A DNA stretch of 64,000 nt from Aurantiochytrium sp. KH105. Its lineage: Eukaryota; Sar; Bigyra; Thraustochytrida; Thraustochytriidae. Location of the stretch: contig BGKB01000278.1 of NCBI GenBank assembly GCA_003116975.1, positions 98,379-162,378 on the forward strand, in the 5' to 3' direction. Shown in pieces: positions 30,065-38,913 of this stretch. The position numbers and the translations under genes were made by a program. Under the pieces are notes generated by a model. It was not told the origin of the DNA. It did no database searches and saw only the letters and a list, made by a program, of their open reading frames with translations. Position 1 is the first letter of the stretch. Each line of letters opens with the position of its first letter.

Positions 30065-32175
30065 AACAAATTGATTAGGCTAGCTTGCTGGCTGGCTGGC
30101 TGCATGCTTGCCTGATCGTCTGCTCGCCAGTCTTGTCTTGAGGGAGACCCTCAGCTCGTAGAGACAAAGCGACCTTGCTTGGTTGCTTATCGATTTCCCT
30201 TGCAATCTTACAATGATAGGCCTAGTAGAAGTGGTATATAAATACATACACAAACAAGCATGTGGACATTTCTTTAGCCAGCTAACAAATTCCTCTCACT
30301 TGCAAGTCAGCCAGACGAAATGCTGTCATCCCGCCTGTCTGCCCGCCGGCCAGAGCCAGCAGCAGTAGCAGTAGCAGCAGCAGCAGCTATGACTGCTACT
30401 GCTTTAGACGTTGCCGTTTTTCACATCGACTCAAGTCCCCAATCTTGCACGTGCCTCCGTGATGGGGAAATGAGTCGCTGCACTGTGGCCCAGTGTCCCC
30501 ATCATCGTTCATAGAGCAGAGCGCGAGTGAAAGTGGCGGCGAAATTCGAACGAATTGCGCCTCTCTCCCCTCCCTCCCTCCCTCTGCTCCTTTCTGCCCA
30601 TTGCGCCGTCCAGCGAGGCACAGCGAGCTTGCAGCCGTCTACGAACAGAACATCGAGGTGGCCAAAGCCAACTGCACGGCGTGCCATGCATGCATGCCTC
30701 GCCACGCTCGGTCAGCGCGCGGCCAATCGAGCGGAGGCGAGCGTTGAAAGCGAAATCCCAATTTCCGCTGCCCTGCGCTCCACATGCCACACACGACACA
30801 CGCCACTGCCACAGCCACGGCACTGCATTTACAGTTAGTTCAATCAGCCAGCATCATCAGCATGGCAGAGCCGTTCTTAAGAGCGTGCGACGCGACGCCT
30901 CGTTTCGTCGATGCACGCCATTGGGTCGCCGCCGCGTCCAGAACCGCTTCGGCACGAGCGGGCTCGGCGTGGTCGCTGCAGCCGCACGGGAGGACGGAAC
31001 CGCGCCAAGGCCGAGAGAGAGCAGCGGCAGCAGCAGGCTGGGAAAGAGGAGCGAGGGCGCTCTCACTTGGTCGCTCGATTGGGAACGCTCGGGCGCGAGG
31101 CACTTGAAGAACTCCAAGCAGGAGGAAGAGGAGGAAGAGGCCTGCGCCGCCAGGACGCGCAGCAGCGGCGAGCGGACGGACGGGCGGACGGCGTGCGACG
31201 CGACGCGACGCGACGCGACCAGCTGCAGCTGCAGGCGCAGCCGCGGTCCCTCTCCCTCCGCCTTCGTCTCTCGCTCGAGTCTTTTTTGAATCTTCGAAGC
31301 CCAGCCAGCCATCCATCCCAACCCGTCCCAGTCCTCGCGCGTTTCCCGGCAGCGGCAGCGTCCAGCCCGGTCTCAGCGACCCGACAGGCGCCTCTTGCGA
31401 GCGCGGGCGCGCACGGACCCGCGCCGGGGCATCCCGGGCTGGGCGTCGAGGCTCTGAAGGCGCCGGGAGCTCACAGTCACAGGGCCCAAGCCACTGCCAG
31501 CAGCAAGCAGCAGCAGCAGCAAGCCCGAGTCCGACTCGCCCGAGCCGAGGAAAAGTCGCCGGCCGAGGCGAGGCTGGCCCTCTGGCACCGACCGCGACCG
31601 GCAGGCGCCGTCAATTTAGGCCGACGAGGGCTGGCCGCAGCCCGAGCTGCCGCAGCCCGCCGCCACTCGCCCGGGCATTCCGGTTTCAAATTTGAAAAGG
31701 CGGGCCGGTTGGTTCCCTCTCGAGGGTTCGGACGGACACGAGACGTCGTTGGGCGGGGCGCCCTCGTAGTAACTATAACAACCAAGAGCAGCGAAAGTAG
31801 GTGGCAAACAAGGCGGGCGCCGTCGCCGTGACAGGCAGAACGCCAACTCGCTGCCTGCCCGCCTGCGACGTGAGCGACGAGCGAACGCGACGCGCGCGAC
31901 GGGCTCGCTCTCGAGGCGCAGCGAGGTCGCGGAGGGGAGCAGAGGGCGACGCAGAAGGCCGGCGTCGCGCGCTCGCTCGCGCGGACCGCTTGCCGGAGGG
32001 AGCGACGGCCGATCGATCGGGCGGTCGCGGCCTTGCGAGGAGGAAGAACGAGGAGTTTGAAAACGAGCGGCGCCGGACCCGGCAACGAACGACGCAAGCG
32101 GACGAAGCCGCAGACCGACTTGACAGACAGACTTGACAGACAGACTTGACAGACAGTCAGACGGACGCCGGGAGG
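30065..32175. other. 2.1 kb region without a supportable gene; possible TATA-type promoter
   Basis: Nothing in this stretch reads as a conserved protein. It holds a TATATAAATA sequence near 30235-30244, the 10-bp palindrome ACTTGCAAGT near 30299, a CAG/GTAG-rich stretch near 30360-30390, GCGAC repeats near 31197-31220, and three 13-bp repeats (32118-32156) just before the RING start codon. Several open frames of 80-300 codons exist but are Arg/Ala/Ser-rich shadows of GC-rich DNA. The region may be a long leader or promoter for the RING gene, or may hold an undetected non-coding transcript. Confidence 0.4.
32118..32156. repeat. Three tandem copies of a 13-bp unit
   Basis: The unit ACTTGACAGACAG occurs three times without change, ending about 20 bp before the ATG of the RING-finger gene. 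Confidence 0.93.
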
Positions 32176-32988
32176 ATGGAGCTCCTCGAGGTGGCCTCGG
32201 ACGCCAGCGGATCGTCGACGACGATGACAGACGTGACGACGAGCAGAAGCGAGAACGCAAACTTGGCCAAGAGCGAAGACGAGGTCGGCGGCGAGGGACT
32301 CAAGATGGCGTTCCCCGAGGCGCTCACCAAGGAAGACACCTTTGTAGCGGGCGTCCTCGCCGGAATCGTTCTTGCCATGGACGGCAGCGACGCCAGCGAG
32401 GCAAGAGAGCGACTGCTGGCAGCCGCGACAGACGTAGCGGGCAGCGGGGACGCGCAGCTCTTAGACGCGGCATCGTCAGCGCTGGAAAAACTCAAGAGCG
32501 ACCTTAGCTGCAGCGTGTGCTTTAGCGCCATGCGCTCGCCCATCTCTCTCCAGTGCGGTCACTCGTTCTGCTTGGCGTGCATTGCACCCTGGCTCAAAGA
32601 AAAGACATCATGCCCAGTCTGCCGCTGCGATTGCCTCTCGTATCGGAGCTATCAGCCAAACGTGGCACTGCGCGACCTCATGGACAGACTTGGCATGCGT
32701 GTCGCCGACGAGGAGCACGAGTCTACGCGCGAGCTTCTCGAGGAGCTCGATGCACGCCCCGAGCGTGAAATGCCAGAAACTCCCGTCGATCCTACGCTCC
32801 TCAACGAGATTCGGGTCGTCGGCCGCGTCCGCTCGCAGGGGACACGCCGCCACCCTTTTCAGCACGAGATTCGCATCTCGCTGCGCGAACGCGAGCAGTT
32901 GCGCAGATTTCGCGCCGCCGTGCGCAGCGTCTTCCAAGACAGTTTGCTTCAGGAGATCCGCCACCATCACGCCACTGCAATGACTTAG
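32176..32988 (+). CDS. RING-finger protein, probable E3 ubiquitin ligase
   Basis: 270 residues from ATG in GGAGGATGGA. The N-terminal 110 residues are acidic and partly helical. A C3HC4 RING spans about residues 113-151: CSVCFSAMRSPISLQCGHSF, then C-x2-C and CPVCRC. The remainder is charged and helical, with two basic/acidic stretches and no further domain. RING proteins of this form recruit E2 enzymes to ubiquitinate substrates; the partners are unknown. The gene converges with PIG-C and a minisatellite lies between them. Confidence 0.88.
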   Translation: MELLEVASDASGSSTTMTDVTTSRSENANLAKSEDEVGGEGLKMAFPEALTKEDTFVAGVLAGIVLAMDGSDASEARERLLAAATDVAGSGDAQLLDAASSALEKLKSDLSCSVCFSAMRSPISLQCGHSFCLACIAPWLKEKTSCPVCRCDCLSYRSYQPNVALRDLMDRLGMRVADEEHESTRELLEELDARPEREMPETPVDPTLLNEIRVVGRVRSQGTRRHPFQHEIRISLREREQLRRFRAAVRSVFQDSLLQEIRHHHATAMT

Positions 32989-33591
32989 GCTCTCGGCTCA
33001 ACGCACCATGCATCGATCTCTTCCCTCCCGTTCTTGCGCGCGCGGAAAATCGTTTTGGCTGCTACGGTTTTTTCTTCATTTCTTTCACGTATTTGCAGAA
33101 TCTCGGGCGCGGGTGCCCGTACGGAAACTTCTTGTCACAATCAGTCAGTCAGCCAGCCAGCCAGCCAGTCAGTCAGCCCGCCAGCCAGCCAGCCAGTCAG
33201 CCTGGTCTCTCGGCGCTTTCCAAAAACTAAAATGTACAAAACGGCAGCTCCCGAAGTACCTCCTTTTTCTCTGCAATGACTATCAATTCATTCTTTTACA
33301 TACTGTTTTCGTGTAACTCTCCTCCATCTCGTGCATTTTTACTTTCGTGCAAAGAATTCTGTGAATGGGTTGTATCCTTGCACACGAACCATTTCTCATG
33401 ACCGAAAGCGCAAGTAGATTTTCTTTCAGTCGGAGAAAACGATCCGAACAGAGCGCAAAAGACTTTACTACATTAAGCGCAAAGACTTTACTACATTGAG
33501 CGCAAAGACTTTACTACATCGAGCGCAAAGACTTTATTACATTAAGCGGCTTCAGTCCCGTCTCGACGTCTCGACACAATTCTCGCTGTCC
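32989..33591. other. Convergent 3' intergenic region with CAGC/CAGT repeats and a 23-bp minisatellite
   Basis: 603 bp between the RING and PIG-C stop codons. It contains a CAGT/CAGC tetranucleotide tract (about 33143-33203) and a 23-bp tandem array (33452-33544). No gene is seen. Confidence 0.6.
33452..33544. repeat. 23-bp minisatellite, four copies
   Basis: Four copies of a unit beginning AGCGCAAAGACTTTACTACA; the first copy has one extra A and the others differ at one to three bases. It lies just downstream of the PIG-C stop codon, so it may be in its 3' untranslated region. Confidence 0.93.
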
Positions 33592-34515
33592 TCAATCTAG
33601 TTCAACTTGATCAACCTTGGCCACATCCCAAGGACCACGCACAACGTGCTTTCTTGTCTGCAGAATCCACAAAAGAAACGGGCACACCACGCATACCATA
33701 AAGGTGACGACAGAGTATGCGACCGCGAGACCCGAACGCTCGACGAGGTGCAACCCATACTGTACGGCCAGAAAAAGACTTACGTTCATGAGCACAGCAA
33801 TGACGCCATGACGCGCAAAAGACGCCCGTGCCGCCCCCATTGGCACGAGAGCAAGCAAAAGGATGCTGCAAAGGAGAAAGGATGCCACCGCCTCGCTCGT
33901 TTCGAGTCGCGAAGCCAAGAGCAAACTCATGAGGAAGCCGGCGTTGAGTGAAACGGCGCTGTTGAATCGGAGCGCGTCCACATCGGGCTGATAATCATAC
34001 AGGTACAGGTGTACCACACCACAAAGACTTACCAAAGTATACACGGTGTCGGAAGAGTATGCTTCGGTCAATGTGCGCAAAAGCGGAGAAAACGTGGCCA
34101 AGAGGAGCATGCATAATGCGCCTTGCTCAACACGTCTTGCATCCTTGGACCGTGAGCGCGCCACGAGCGCGACAACGCAAATAAGCAGAACATAAAACAT
34201 GGCAAAGAAATGGAGTTCGATTCCAAACATGCCTTTGGCTGTCACCCGCTCGTCCTTGTGCAAGAGGAAGACCAAGAAGTCGAGCAAGACCAGAGCAATC
34301 TGACGATGTACAACGAGCGTGTCGACAAAGAGCGTCGCGAGTGCCCTTGCTGGTGGGTTTTCGATACGCATGCGCTTTAAAAACACCCTCGGATCTACTG
34401 CATTGTCTTCTCTCTCGTCGTCGCGTCGTCCTGGCTCGCGAAAGAGATACTGCACTTCCTCAGGGTCGCCGTTGCTGGCATCTTGTTCGCCTTCGGTGCC
34501 GTGGCTCCTCGACAT
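33592..34515 (-). CDS. PIGC: GPI-GlcNAc transferase subunit PIG-C (Gpi2)
   Basis: 307 residues from the first true ATG (MSRSHGTEGEQ); the upstream frame offers only a TTG. Human PIG-C is 297 residues. The PIG-C hallmark SPLLRTLTEAYSSDTVY is followed by HLYLYDY, SLNAGFLMSLLLASRLET and repeated hydrophobic helices, giving about eight membrane spans. PIG-C is a subunit of the ER complex that transfers GlcNAc to phosphatidylinositol, the first step of GPI-anchor synthesis. It lies downstream of, and on the same strand as, the TTL-like gene, 372 bp away; that spacer carries only a T run and AT-rich sequence. Confidence 0.93.
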   Translation of the reverse strand: MSRSHGTEGEQDASNGDPEEVQYLFREPGRRDDEREDNAVDPRVFLKRMRIENPPARALATLFVDTLVVHRQIALVLLDFLVFLLHKDERVTAKGMFGIELHFFAMFYVLLICVVALVARSRSKDARRVEQGALCMLLLATFSPLLRTLTEAYSSDTVYTLVSLCGVVHLYLYDYQPDVDALRFNSAVSLNAGFLMSLLLASRLETSEAVASFLLCSILLLALVPMGAARASFARHGVIAVLMNVSLFLAVQYGLHLVERSGLAVAYSVVTFMVCVVCPFLLWILQTRKHVVRGPWDVAKVDQVELD

Positions 34516-34887
34516 TGTACCTCGAAACCACGTCGAGTCTCTCTGTCTTAAGACTACGCTGCGGCGGCAAAACGGTGCGTGGCGCCGAGAGCCTGCGCCT
34601 GGGCGACGGGCCGCAAAGAGGCGCGCGATTTGTTTCGGATCCTCGGTGTACGAAACATCATTCGCAGTTTGCTCAAAGTTTGCCAAAAATTGCCATTTTT
34701 TTTCTTTTTAGTTTTTTTCATTCGCTGTTCGAGGCCTACCCTCACTGGCAGCCTGCAGACGATGGGTTGGCAGTCGAAGCCAGAACCGGCAGCAATTGCA
34801 AGCATCATCATTTTATCTCATTCTTTTCCCCGTCAAACGCGCACTCAAATGAATACAATTTACATAAGAAGATGATGCGAAAACTCT
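34516..34887. promoter_or_regulatory. Spacer between the TTL-like gene and PIG-C (both minus strand)
   Basis: 372 bp holding the presumed PIG-C promoter. A T-rich stretch lies at about 34695-34720. No gene or repeat is seen. Confidence 0.5.
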
Positions 34888-37302
34888 CTAGAGCTCGTCC
34901 AGAGGGACTGGGGCGCCACGACGCTCCATCCGAACGGGAGACTTGGGACTAAACTTGCGTGCATCCCAGTCGAGGATCCGCACGGGCGGCGCCATGCCGT
35001 TCGTGTCAAGCTCCTCGTCGTCACCGAGTTCTTCCCCACCACCCTGCGACGAGGCTCCGATACTATTAGACACTGAACTCGTGTCCACACCCTTGTTCGT
35101 CCGTGGCGACCCGGCTTGCGAAGCGCGCACAGGTAAAAGGAGCGGCTTCGGTTCAATCTCAGAGCAAGGATTGAAGGTCCGAGGCTCTGCGCCGCGGCAA
35201 AAGTCCGTCAATTCGTCCTGCAAGGGCTCCCACAAGGTCGCCGATGCCGCCGGATTTTCCGTTAGCGAAACGGCTTCCGCAAGCAAGCCCGCCATCTCGC
35301 TCCGAAGAGACTCCGCACTGGGGCCCCAATCGTCAAGCAGAAAGCCAAGATCCGCGCTGCCGCGATGTAAAACAGGTTGCAGCGATTCCGTGATCCAAAA
35401 GTCTACACGAAAAACTTGAAAATCCGAAAAGCGTGGCGATAAACGCGGCAGTGGACGTGCGCTTCCTCGCCGCGTCGCTTCCACAAGAAGCCGTGTTATG
35501 GCACGCGTCCGGGAGAGTAAAGTCTCGCAAGGCCTCTCACATATCCCATACGACTCGAGATACCGCAAAAATCGCGCAAAATCCCACAATGGCGGTTCTT
35601 GCTCTCCTCGTGTCTGAAAGGGCGCTTGCTTGTGTAGATCAGTCGTTTCCTTTACAAGAGCCTCCGTGCTCGCCACTGTTGACCCTGTTGGTCCACTGCG
35701 CTCCGTTCGGGCGTCTGGAGTCGCAAAAGTTACAAATCCAGGATGGAAAAAGGTTTTCCACGGATCTGATGAGGCCACGAGAACGAGGACGTGCCATTTC
35801 AACCGACGCGAGTGGACGAGCAGCGGCGCAGGAACCGCGCGCTCAATAAGCACGGGTGTCACTGCGGAATCTTGGCAGCGACCATATTGACGCTGCAAAG
35901 CGCTTAATCCAACGAGAACCTGCGGCGCTGACTGTGCCTCGACGCACGGCCCCGGGCCCTGCGCAGGACAGAGAGTGGTCGCGTATGCTTTGAGTAGCCA
36001 GGCACTTTTCGCCTGTTGCGCGCTCTCTGCCTGCGCAAAAAGACGCTGACAGTCTTCTCTGTTTGCTACGACTTCGTATGACGGAGCTACAATTCCCAAA
36101 GATTCTAATGAACATGTAAATGAACCCATGTAGTCTCGAAGCTTGGACAATAATTCTTGTCGTCGCGCAATCAGGGCCCACCCAGACGGTCCAGCCCCCG
36201 GTGCCGCGCGCGTCAGCGTCAAGTAATATGGGTCGTTGCGCTGGGAAAATTGATCGCCTACTTCAAGAAGAGCGGCCTCCTTGGTCCAGGGAAGCACGAG
36301 CAAACGATGCAAATCATCGCCAGCGTTTTCGACATTCCCGTCTTCTTCCCAGGCTGATTTTCTCGATTCGCTGCCCGCCGCCAATGCTCGGCGCCAGAGA
36401 TCCGCGTGAGCTTGCGGAAGATTACCGGCAACGGAAAACACACGCCTCGTTATTGTGTGCGCCTCGGTCTTCGAGGTTGCAGCGCGCCATCGCGCGCACG
36501 TCTGATCGTCTGCGGTCTCGGAGACCTTTGCATGATGTGCTGCCGATACTGTTGAGCTCTCACTCTCGTCGTCGCGATCAGAGTCTTGTGTTGGCGCCAC
36601 AGACGAGGACAATAATGTATCTGAAGAGGCGTCGCGTAAAATGCCGTCAAGTATGGACATTTCCATTACCATGGCTCGCTTATACTCGTCAGACTCGAGC
36701 TTACCCAGCGTATGGGCGACACTCCTGCGGATTTTTTGCAGATCCTTAGAGTTTGGCTGCGCTGTACCGCTTTCCGGCACGCGAGCAGGTGGGAGTGTGA
36801 GCCGCGCAAGGCTTTGTGCGAGCCAAGTATCCACATCCAACTCTGCTTGGTGACCAAACTCGATCGGTTTGCGCGCTCCTTGATCGGGTTCAACCATTTT
36901 CATCCAGCTGAGCCAGTTCTCGGAGAAGACTGTGAGCGGCGCAGCATCGTCGACCCCGTCGTCGCCATCAGCTTCCCCATTGTTTTCTGCCTCGATTTCT
37001 GTGTCCCCGGAGCCGAGGTCGTCATTGCCTTCAGCATCGTACGCGCCATCCAAGGTCTCGAGCGAGTCGATGTTGTCGTCGCCGTCGTCTCTGTCTGCGT
37101 CAGCGCCTCTGTTATCTTGCGCATCAACGGTGGCAGGCCTCGCAAGGCCCACCTCCGTCGCGCTATCGTGCGTATACCCGGTGAGGAGAGCGAGCTGCAG
37201 CGCCACGAGGCCCGCCATGCCCAGGACCATACCCAGTCGAACGAGGTTGCCCACGCTGCAACAAGAGCGCCTTTGCCGCGCTCGCCTCGCGCGCATCGTC
37301 AT
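34888..37302 (-). CDS. Type II membrane-anchored TTL-like (tubulin-tyrosine-ligase-fold) protein, probably degenerate
   Basis: 804 residues from the first true ATG (MTMRARRARQRRSC). A basic N-terminus precedes one hydrophobic segment (LGMVLGMAGLVALQLALL, about residues 23-42), and a long acidic stem follows, as in Golgi/ER type II proteins. A TTL-like ATP-grasp core at about residues 400-660 is suggested by SAWLLKAYA, by VLIERAVPAPLLVHSRRLKW followed by HVLVLVASSD (the usual PLLI-GRKFD-R-Y-L-TS region), and by FQVFRVDFWITESLQPVL. The last motif normally continues into L-E-x-N, but here it reads LHRG, so the metal-binding Glu/Asn pair appears lost. A membrane anchor is not expected for a tubulin-modifying enzyme. 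Function unknown; the fold assignment is moderate. Confidence 0.65.
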   Translation of the reverse strand: MTMRARRARQRRSCCSVGNLVRLGMVLGMAGLVALQLALLTGYTHDSATEVGLARPATVDAQDNRGADADRDDGDDNIDSLETLDGAYDAEGNDDLGSGDTEIEAENNGEADGDDGVDDAAPLTVFSENWLSWMKMVEPDQGARKPIEFGHQAELDVDTWLAQSLARLTLPPARVPESGTAQPNSKDLQKIRRSVAHTLGKLESDEYKRAMVMEMSILDGILRDASSDTLLSSSVAPTQDSDRDDESESSTVSAAHHAKVSETADDQTCARWRAATSKTEAHTITRRVFSVAGNLPQAHADLWRRALAAGSESRKSAWEEDGNVENAGDDLHRLLVLPWTKEAALLEVGDQFSQRNDPYYLTLTRAAPGAGPSGWALIARRQELLSKLRDYMGSFTCSLESLGIVAPSYEVVANREDCQRLFAQAESAQQAKSAWLLKAYATTLCPAQGPGPCVEAQSAPQVLVGLSALQRQYGRCQDSAVTPVLIERAVPAPLLVHSRRLKWHVLVLVASSDPWKTFFHPGFVTFATPDARTERSGPTGSTVASTEALVKETTDLHKQAPFQTRGEQEPPLWDFARFLRYLESYGICERPCETLLSRTRAITRLLVEATRRGSARPLPRLSPRFSDFQVFRVDFWITESLQPVLHRGSADLGFLLDDWGPSAESLRSEMAGLLAEAVSLTENPAASATLWEPLQDELTDFCRGAEPRTFNPCSEIEPKPLLLPVRASQAGSPRTNKGVDTSSVSNSIGASSQGGGEELGDDEELDTNGMAPPVRILDWDARKFSPKSPVRMERRGAPVPLDEL

Positions 37303-38196
37303 GCTTCGCGCTCGCGCATCGCCGGCACGTACGACGCCGCTCTCGCTTTGTTGAACGTTTGTCAACTTTTACAAAAACTCCAACCAAAGCAACCAAAGCT
37401 TGAAACTCGCAAAGGGCTCGAGGAGCTCGTCTACCTGGCCCACAATGAACAGTGCATACCGTGACCCGGACTCGAATCCAAGCGCAAAGAAGCCTGTCAA
37501 AGATGCCGTCTATTTTATGATCGATGACACGGTCAAGCAATGGCGCATAGACCTACAGTGTACACAATACTTTTTTTTCTTTCATAAATTGTCAAAAACC
37601 AAAGGTAGTCCTTCTGTCTTTACGTCTGATATTCCTGCTTTTGCGTTTGATCACTAGTATGATTACAATACAATCACACGCCACGGTGTTCAAAAGCGTC
37701 TGCTTCACAAAGAATAGCCAAATCCCAGCCTCGAGAAGCCACAGAGTCCATCATCGTAGCGACAACTTCCTCGCGAGTGCTCGCTCTTCCGCCCAACCCC
37801 ACCAAACATTTCGTCACTCCATGCAATCCATCCCCGACGCGCATTTCCTTCTGGCCTCACGCGACCTCACGTCGTCCTGATGTCGTCCCGGTGGCCGTCA
37901 TCTCTCACACCCACATCCCAGTTCGTTCCCCGCTGCCCGCTCCGCTCGCGACACGACTTCGGCGCGAAGGGGCGCCGGACTCGCTGCTGCTGCGCGGCGA
38001 CTGATCGAAGGAGAGGAGAGGGCGAGAGAGAAACAACAAACGCGAGAGCCGCGCGCACGCACGCCGCAGCAGAGCCCGCGCGCACGCCCGGTCGCCCGCC
38101 CGCCCGCAGGAGAGCAGCAGCAGCAGCAGGAGGAGAGCCGCGCGGCCGCGCCCGCGCGCGTGTCGGCGTCGACGCAAGAGAGAGAGAGCAGGGAAG
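37303..38196. promoter_or_regulatory. Divergent promoter region between TTL-like and NDUFB9 genes
   Basis: 894 bp. The left half is AT-richer with no gene. The right half is GC-rich, with CAG and AGAG short repeats (38113-38130, 38176-38188) directly before the NDUFB9 ATG. Unlike most divergent regions in the window, I noticed no strong palindrome. Confidence 0.5.
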
Positions 38197-38658
38197 ATGA
38201 ACGCGGCCTTTCGCGGCGCCGTGGCGCAGGTGAGCTACCACGAGGGCGCGCTCACGCACAAGCAGAGGGTGACCCGCCTGTACCGCAACTCGCTGCGCAT
38301 GCTCCTCTCGTGGTGCATCGACCGCGAGGTCTTCTATGAGGAGTCCGACAAGCTGCGCGCGCGCTTCGACGCCGTCAAGTCTCTCGAGGCCGGCAAGGGC
38401 GCCGTCGACGCTGGCGAGGCCGAGTTCTGGGAGAAGCTCCACCCGGACCCATACTCGTACATTTACATGCCGGGTGGCACCAAGTTCATGCGCAACCCGC
38501 CCCCTCCCCCAGAGATTGTCTACGCCCTCGAGGACGAGATCCCCAAGGAAGCGTACACCGGCACCAACACGCCCGTCTGGCCCGACTCGGTGCCTATCAC
38601 CTTTAGGCCGCACATGGACGGCCTGACTGTAGACTTTGCCAAGAAGCGCATGCAGTAG
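38197..38658 (+). CDS. NDUFB9: Complex I LYR-family accessory subunit NDUFB9 (B22)
   Basis: 153 residues from ATG in GGGAAGATGA. The LYR-type motif HKQRVTRLYRNSLR is followed by SWCIDREVFYEE, LRARFD and EAEFWEKLHPDPYSYIYMPG, which follow the NDUFB9 pattern closely (H-x2-RV-x-RLYK, SWC, MRARFE, EEFW-x3-HP-x-PY). The C-terminal half differs, as is usual between lineages. NDUFB9 is an accessory subunit in the membrane arm of mitochondrial NADH dehydrogenase. No obvious presequence is present, as for other LYR subunits. It converges with DHX37, 255 bp apart. Confidence 0.92.
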   Translation: MNAAFRGAVAQVSYHEGALTHKQRVTRLYRNSLRMLLSWCIDREVFYEESDKLRARFDAVKSLEAGKGAVDAGEAEFWEKLHPDPYSYIYMPGGTKFMRNPPPPPEIVYALEDEIPKEAYTGTNTPVWPDSVPITFRPHMDGLTVDFAKKRMQ

Positions 38659-38913
38659 AGGTGCGCTGACGAACTCGCTCTCTAGACTTTATGTGCTTGA
38701 GACTGAGATCGTTTTTCCTTTTCCCCGTCAAGTGATTTCTGCTTTTGCTATACCACCATGGTATGCTTCTACTGTTTTCCTTCTTCCCTTAGATCTTGCT
38801 TTGCATGTTGGCGCGTTCACCGTGCATCGATGACAGAGACGACCCTTGATGACTGTACGAACACCGACTTGCTTTTGTGTCATGTTTTTACTCTTCTTTC
38901 TTTCTACGTACTA

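Noticed and set aside
30555-31831. Overlapping plus-strand open frames of 240-300 codons
   Set aside because: Arg/Ala/Ser-rich composition in all frames, no domain, and the same DNA is open on the other strand; typical of GC-rich non-coding sequence.
33452-33544. CRISPR-like array
   Set aside because: The units are directly adjacent with no spacers, in a eukaryotic context; it is a minisatellite.
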